From: Acidobacteriota bacterium
GTDB taxonomy: Bacteria; Acidobacteriota; Blastocatellia; Pyrinomonadales; Pyrinomonadaceae
Assembly (NCBI GenBank): GCA_020199975.1
Contig: JAIVJP010000286.1
Location: 1 to 16,409, forward strand
Direction of reading: 5' to 3'
DNA: 16,409 nt
Positions 13,706-16,409 of the stretch are shown here, in pieces. The translations under genes were made by a program, and so were the position numbers. The notes under the pieces are model-generated. The model searched no databases and was not told the origin of the DNA. It was given only the letters and a program-made list of their open reading frames with translations. Within the stretch, counting starts at the first letter, position 1; every line of letters starts with the position of its first letter.

Positions 13706-14101
13706 ATGCCCATATATGAGTTCGAGTGCCAGAAATGTAACGCGCATACCGAAATCTTTCAGAAGATGAGCGACAAACCGCCCATTAAGTGTGACAAGTG
13801 TGGCGGACGTTTAGAAAAACAAGTTTCAGCCTCGGCGATACAGTTCAAGGGCTCGGGCTGGTATGTGACCGATTATGCCGGCAACGGCAAGAAGGCCGCA
13901 GAGAAGGCGGAATCTGAAGCAGCCAGCGCCAGCGATAAGGCAGCCGGCGACAGCGATAAGGCAGCCGGCGCCAGCGATAAGGCAGCCAGCGCCAGCGATA
14001 TTAGAGACTCAAAAAAATCTGACAAGAAATCAAAAGATGACTCCCCGTCAAAGAAAACTTCCGAAAAAGCTTCATCAACAAAAGTCTCCAGCGGTGATTG
14101 A
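13706..14101 (+). CDS. FmdB-family zinc-ribbon protein with a repetitive C-terminal tail
   Basis: 131 aa. The N-terminal 45 residues are a typical FmdB/CxxC-CxxC regulatory-type zinc ribbon: MPIYEFECQKC, with C8/C11 and C29/C32 (CDKC), followed by SASAIQFKGSGWYVTDY. The family is named after a putative regulator of formylmethanofuran dehydrogenase genes, but function is unproven in bacteria. The remaining 70 residues are low-complexity and highly charged: three imperfect seven-residue units based on ASDKAAG (DNA unit 21 bp) and then a Lys/Ser-rich end (KKSDKKSKDDSPSKK). GGAG lies about 12 nt upstream of the ATG. It is driven by the promoter at 13636-13664 and is followed after 20 nt by the VWFA-related gene. 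Confidence 0.92.
   Translation: MPIYEFECQKCNAHTEIFQKMSDKPPIKCDKCGGRLEKQVSASAIQFKGSGWYVTDYAGNGKKAAEKAESEAASASDKAAGDSDKAAGASDKAASASDIRDSKKSDKKSKDDSPSKKTSEKASSTKVSSGD
13927..13998 (+). repeat. 21-bp tandem repeat inside the FmdB-like gene
   Basis: Units based on AGCGATAAGGCAGCCGGCG recur about three times in frame, each adding Ser-Asp-Lys-Ala-Ala-Gly/Ser plus one residue. A 21-bp unit allows copy-number change without a frameshift. Confidence 0.8.
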
Positions 14102-14121
14102 AGCGTAATTAATGTGAACTG

Positions 14122-15072
14122 ATGTACCGCTCACTTCGTGGCGGAATCGCAACAACTCAACCCAGGAACGGCCGTAAGGTTTTCTTTAAACCTCTTAACT
14201 TACTGGCAGTTCTGCTCCTGGCAGCGCTTTGCGGTCTGGTGCTCGGGCAGGCAGGTCGGAAGCCGCAAAGTTCAAGTACTCAGAGTGGCGTGCTTGTAAG
14301 CGTGGTGGTTAAGCGCGACGATAAGTCGTCGGCGAACGTCACCAGCAAGCAAGTTGCCGTCTATGATAATGGTGTAGAACAGAACATTAAGAACCTCACT
14401 CCGGATCCCTCGCCTGCTCGCATAGTCTTGTTGGTGGATAACTCTCTGACCCTGCGGGCCGACATCGATAGGCTCGAAAGGGCCACGCGCGAATTTGCTT
14501 ACGAGATTTACGAGGGGGACCAACTGCTAATCGTTGGTTACGATGAGGAGGCCGAGATCGTCGCTGACTGGACGGATAACGCAAAGTCTATCGAGACGGC
14601 GCTAAAGGGTTTCAGGAAGAAAGGCCAGCCGCACCTCTTCGACGCACTGAGTGCCGTCGTCGAGCAGGCTTTGAGTCCGCTCGCCGGGCAGAAGCGCGCG
14701 ATCGTAGTCATCAGCGATGGTCTTGACCGCGGTAGCAAGACCACGTTTGAGAAGATACTCGCTGACCTGCAAGCGAATGACATTACGGTCTACACGGTCC
14801 AAATCCCCGACCGGACGCGGGGTGCCATTCGGCGCGATGTGCCGAAGCCAAAGCAAGTCATTGAAAAACTGGTTGAAGGAACCGGAGGGCTGGTCTTTTC
14901 TATCGATGAGACGGTGGAGGCGGCCAAGGGCGTTTGCGATGAACTAAGAAAGAACCGGTACGTGCTCTCATACGTGCCTTCAAGTGTGCCCTATGGCGAA
15001 GCACGTCGCTTGCTGGTGGTGGGCGACCAGGGGATCACGATCCGATCCAAGTCAATGCAGCCGCCTAACTAG
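14122..15072 (+). CDS. Secreted VWFA-related (acidobacterial-type) protein
   Basis: 316 aa. A hydrophobic segment (about 24-42, LNLLAVLLLAALCGLVLGQA) after a basic N-terminus indicates a signal peptide. Then comes the acidobacterial VWFA-related pattern: VLVSVVVKRDD, VAVYDNGVEQNIKNL, and the von Willebrand A fold starting IVLLVDNSLTL. The metal-site first motif is D106-N-S108-L-T110 (DxSxT instead of DxSxS); ISDG (197-200) supplies a further metal-site Asp. GGLVFSID and LRKNRYVLSYVPS are typical of the family's C-terminal half. It is extracytoplasmic, with a presumed protein-binding role; partner unknown. The ATG at 14122 lies 20 nt after the FmdB-like stop, without a clear Shine-Dalgarno, so translation may be coupled to that gene. 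Confidence 0.9.
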   Translation: MYRSLRGGIATTQPRNGRKVFFKPLNLLAVLLLAALCGLVLGQAGRKPQSSSTQSGVLVSVVVKRDDKSSANVTSKQVAVYDNGVEQNIKNLTPDPSPARIVLLVDNSLTLRADIDRLERATREFAYEIYEGDQLLIVGYDEEAEIVADWTDNAKSIETALKGFRKKGQPHLFDALSAVVEQALSPLAGQKRAIVVISDGLDRGSKTTFEKILADLQANDITVYTVQIPDRTRGAIRRDVPKPKQVIEKLVEGTGGLVFSIDETVEAAKGVCDELRKNRYVLSYVPSSVPYGEARRLLVVGDQGITIRSKSMQPPN

Positions 15073-15142
15073 GAAGTTCAGAGTTCGAGCTTTAGCTTGC
15101 TCCCGGCAAAAGACAACAATCTAAAGATGAACTCTGAACTTC
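15073..15142. repeat. Inverted repeat, copy 1 of a pair flanking a small membrane-protein gene
   Basis: GAAGTTCAGAGTTC (15073-15086) pairs perfectly with GAACTCTGAACTTC (15129-15142), and the stem goes on with CTTTAGCTTG against CAATCTAAAG. It lies between the convergent VWFA-related and small membrane-protein genes and contributes to the latter's stop codon. It could act as a bidirectional terminator hairpin. Confidence 0.85.
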
Positions 15143-15338
15143 ACCCCCTCTTCCGCGAGTAGAAGTAGAACAGCACGCCGATGATGATCAGCACCAGGCT
15201 TTCCATGAAGATGAAGAAGCGCGGAACGAATGTTCCATCATCGTCGTGAGCATCCTGGTAGGCGATCAGTGTGCCGAGAGTTAGACTCCCAGCCAACCAG
15301 ATCAATTGTCTTTTAGCATCCCAAGGGTACTGCTTCAT
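15141..15338 (-). CDS. Small two-helix membrane protein, unknown function
   Basis: 65 aa. The sequence has a short polar start (MKQYPWDAKRQ), a first hydrophobic helix (LIWLAGSLTLGTLIAY), an acidic turn (QDAHDDDGTFVP), a second helix (FFIFMESLVLIIIGVLFYFY) and a basic end (SRKRG), consistent with both termini in the cytoplasm. No family is recognised. The ATG at 15338 has no clear Shine-Dalgarno because a repeat occupies the leader. The gene is exactly bracketed by two related inverted repeats. Confidence 0.65.
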   Translation of the reverse strand: MKQYPWDAKRQLIWLAGSLTLGTLIAYQDAHDDDGTFVPRFFIFMESLVLIIIGVLFYFYSRKRG

Positions 15339-15348
15339 TGTAAGTTTG

Positions 15349-15421
15349 GAAGTTCAGAGTCATCAACCTTTAGGTTGCAGCTTGGCGGGGGCGACAAGCT
15401 AAAGCTTGATGAACTCTAAAC
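15349..15421. repeat. Inverted repeat, copy 2 of the pair flanking the small membrane-protein gene
   Basis: The left arm is GAAGTTCAGAGT, then CATCAACCTTTAGGTTG. The right arm, read in reverse complement, is GTTTAGAGTTCATCAAGCTTTAGCTTG. It shares the outer AGTTCAGAGT and inner CTTTAGCTTG blocks with copy 1 (15073-15142), so the two belong to one family. It lies between the divergent small membrane protein and zinc-ribbon genes. Confidence 0.8.
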
Positions 15422-15490
15422 GGGCGAACCTGGGCAGTCGCTTTTTCGTAAACAGCCGAGAAGCCACGCGCCCGCCGGTCTGGAGAGCTT

Positions 15491-16036
15491 ATGTATTGCC
15501 CACGATGCAGCCACGAACAGGATTTGGAAGAGATGCGTTTTTGCTCGCGTTGTGGTTTCCCGATGGCCGGGGTCGCCATGCTGCTGGAAAACCCGGAAAT
15601 CCTTACTCAACTCGCGAGTGATCCGGCTCAAGCACCAAAGCGGCGCAGCGGAATAATCAGGGAAAGCGTTTTCGTGACCCTTTTGGCCTGGGCAATAGGA
15701 CTGGCTTCAACTCTTCTCTGGGACTTCGGCGGCCCGTTCGAATCCGTTGCCAAGGTTGGGTCACTGGTATTCTTCATTTTGGGTTTGGTAGGACTATTAC
15801 GATCCCTCTATGCGTTTCTGTTTGTAAAAGACACAGTCCAGTCGCCATCGCAGACAACACTCCCCGTCGCATCCTACTCTCGCACCATGCCAGAAAACCC
15901 AACTCGCGCCGTTTTGCCTGGCCCCCAAAGTGTCCCGGTGAGTGATTACTCGCCTCGGAGCAGAACCAGAGAAATTGTGCCTCGGCCCAGCGTCACCGAG
16001 AACACGACCCGGCTACTTAAAGACCCGGACGACTAA
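15491..16036 (+). CDS. Zinc-ribbon membrane protein, unknown function
   Basis: 181 aa. An N-terminal double-CxxC zinc ribbon (C3/C6 in YCPRC and C18/C21 in FCSRC) is followed by a short linker, two membrane helices (about 58-76, VFVTLLAWAIGLASTLLW, and about 86-112, VGSLVFFILGLVGLLRSLYAFLF) and a long Pro/Ser/Thr-rich C-terminal tail ending LLKDPDD. The ribbon is probably cytoplasmic, and with two helices the tail would be on the same side. GGAGA at 15482-15486 is a good Shine-Dalgarno for the ATG at 15491. The type is common in Acidobacteriota and related phyla but has no assigned role. Confidence 0.85.
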   Translation: MYCPRCSHEQDLEEMRFCSRCGFPMAGVAMLLENPEILTQLASDPAQAPKRRSGIIRESVFVTLLAWAIGLASTLLWDFGGPFESVAKVGSLVFFILGLVGLLRSLYAFLFVKDTVQSPSQTTLPVASYSRTMPENPTRAVLPGPQSVPVSDYSPRSRTREIVPRPSVTENTTRLLKDPDD

Positions 16037-16042
16037 ATAGGT

Positions 16043-16150
16043 CCACAGATTACACGGATAACAATAGTAGCTGGCAGGCTTTTGCCGTTGATCTGCGGCT
16101 GAGAGCTCTTGCCATTGGTCCACTTTATAATCTGCGTAATCTGCGGATAA
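16043..16150. repeat. Inverted repeat of CAGATTAC-type units at a convergent gene junction
   Basis: The left arm is CCACAGATTACACGGATAA (16043-16061). The right arm is TTATAATCTGCGTAATCTGCGGATAA (16125-16150), whose reverse complement carries CCGCAGATTACGCAGATTA. The right arm has two AATCTGCGT/G units with a 9-nt period. It occupies the 121-nt gap between convergent genes. Confidence 0.7.
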
Positions 16151-16157
16151 AGCGCTC

Positions 16158-16409
16158 CTAGAGTAGACCAGACAACCAGTGCATGATGTTAAGTGCTAGT
16201 TGCCGATTGTCGCTGCCCGGCACGTTCATGCCCATCGGTCGCTTCTCAGCACCTGCCAACTGTGCCGACAACATTGCCGCCTCTCCCAGTACGACCACTC
16301 GCCCTTTACCAAACTTGAACGCAATACACTGGGCACGTCCGGCTGCCGAAACGGACGTTTGCGATTCGCGATCGGGCTTGTCCCTGGCGGTTGGGGACAA
16401 TAGTAATAG
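16158..16409 (-). CDS. C-terminal part of an unidentified protein, 5' end beyond window
   Basis: The frame is open to the right edge, so at least 83 C-terminal residues of a longer gene are seen and the apparent TTG start at 16400 should not be trusted. The visible end reads AQCIAFKFGKGRVVVLGEAA, followed by MLSAQLAG, MGMNVPGSDNRQLALNIMHW and LSGLL. A Gly-Lys-Gly-Arg-Val-Val-Val-Leu-Gly-Glu strand-turn followed by a DNRQLALN-helix is often found at the end of glutamine-amidotransferase-like (ThuA/DUF4350-type) domains. That match is from memory of the pattern only. Confidence 0.7.
   Translation of the reverse strand, partial: LLLLSPTARDKPDRESQTSVSAAGRAQCIAFKFGKGRVVVLGEAAMLSAQLAGAEKRPMGMNVPGSDNRQLALNIMHWLSGLL

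Overview
The window looks like chromosomal DNA from a member of the Acidobacteriota, probably the Blastocatellia/Pyrinomonadales side. This is an inference from the VWFA-related secreted protein at 14122-15072 (a family expanded in that phylum), the moderate GC content, the TolB/PD40 propeller protein and the many intergenic hairpins. There is no integrase, transposase, phage gene, CRISPR array, tRNA or rRNA.

Left block (1-2684, minus strand): the 5' part of a thiamine-diphosphate-dependent 2-oxoacid dehydrogenase E1 alpha subunit (1-912, running off the edge) lies downstream of dihydrolipoyl dehydrogenase lpdA (TTG start at 2684). The 365-nt spacer between them holds an exact 103-bp tandem duplication of a three-hairpin element. 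Two more copies, in inverted orientation, lie on the other side of lpdA (2870-3124). Next come a single-domain rhodanese (3169-3540, plus) and, convergent to it, a frameshifted exported PD40 beta-propeller gene (3572-4454, minus).

Central block (4497-10914, minus strand): reading in the direction of transcription there is a frame-disrupted small gene (10914-10592), a YtxH-like envelope protein, a DUF948-like membrane coiled-coil protein, ileS, lspA and lgt. LspA and Lgt are two steps of lipoprotein maturation, and the ileS-lspA order is a classical bacterial arrangement. Upstream of this is a sigma-54 enhancer-binding protein with two GAF domains and no receiver domain (11065-13296, minus).

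Right block (13636-16409): a sigma70-like promoter whose -10 box sits inside a palindrome precedes an FmdB-type zinc-ribbon gene and the VWFA-related gene (plus). A tiny two-helix membrane protein (minus) follows, bracketed by two related inverted repeats. Then come a zinc-ribbon membrane protein (plus) and the 3' end of an unidentified gene entering from the right edge (minus).

The most unusual feature is the intergenic DNA. Nearly every spacer carries an imperfect inverted repeat, and in most of them the arms are built from degenerate units of about 7 nt. The unit differs from spacer to spacer (for example TTTCCAT/TTATCAT, GGTCAGT/TGTCAGT, GACTCAA, ATAAGTG, GATTGCC). Several of these repeats run into the ends of genes and supply the last codons and the stop. 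They resemble in period, but not in sequence, the heptanucleotide STRR repeats described in cyanobacteria. I see no mobile-element gene that explains them. The two disrupted genes (3572-4454 and 10592-10914) are the other items that most deserve checking.
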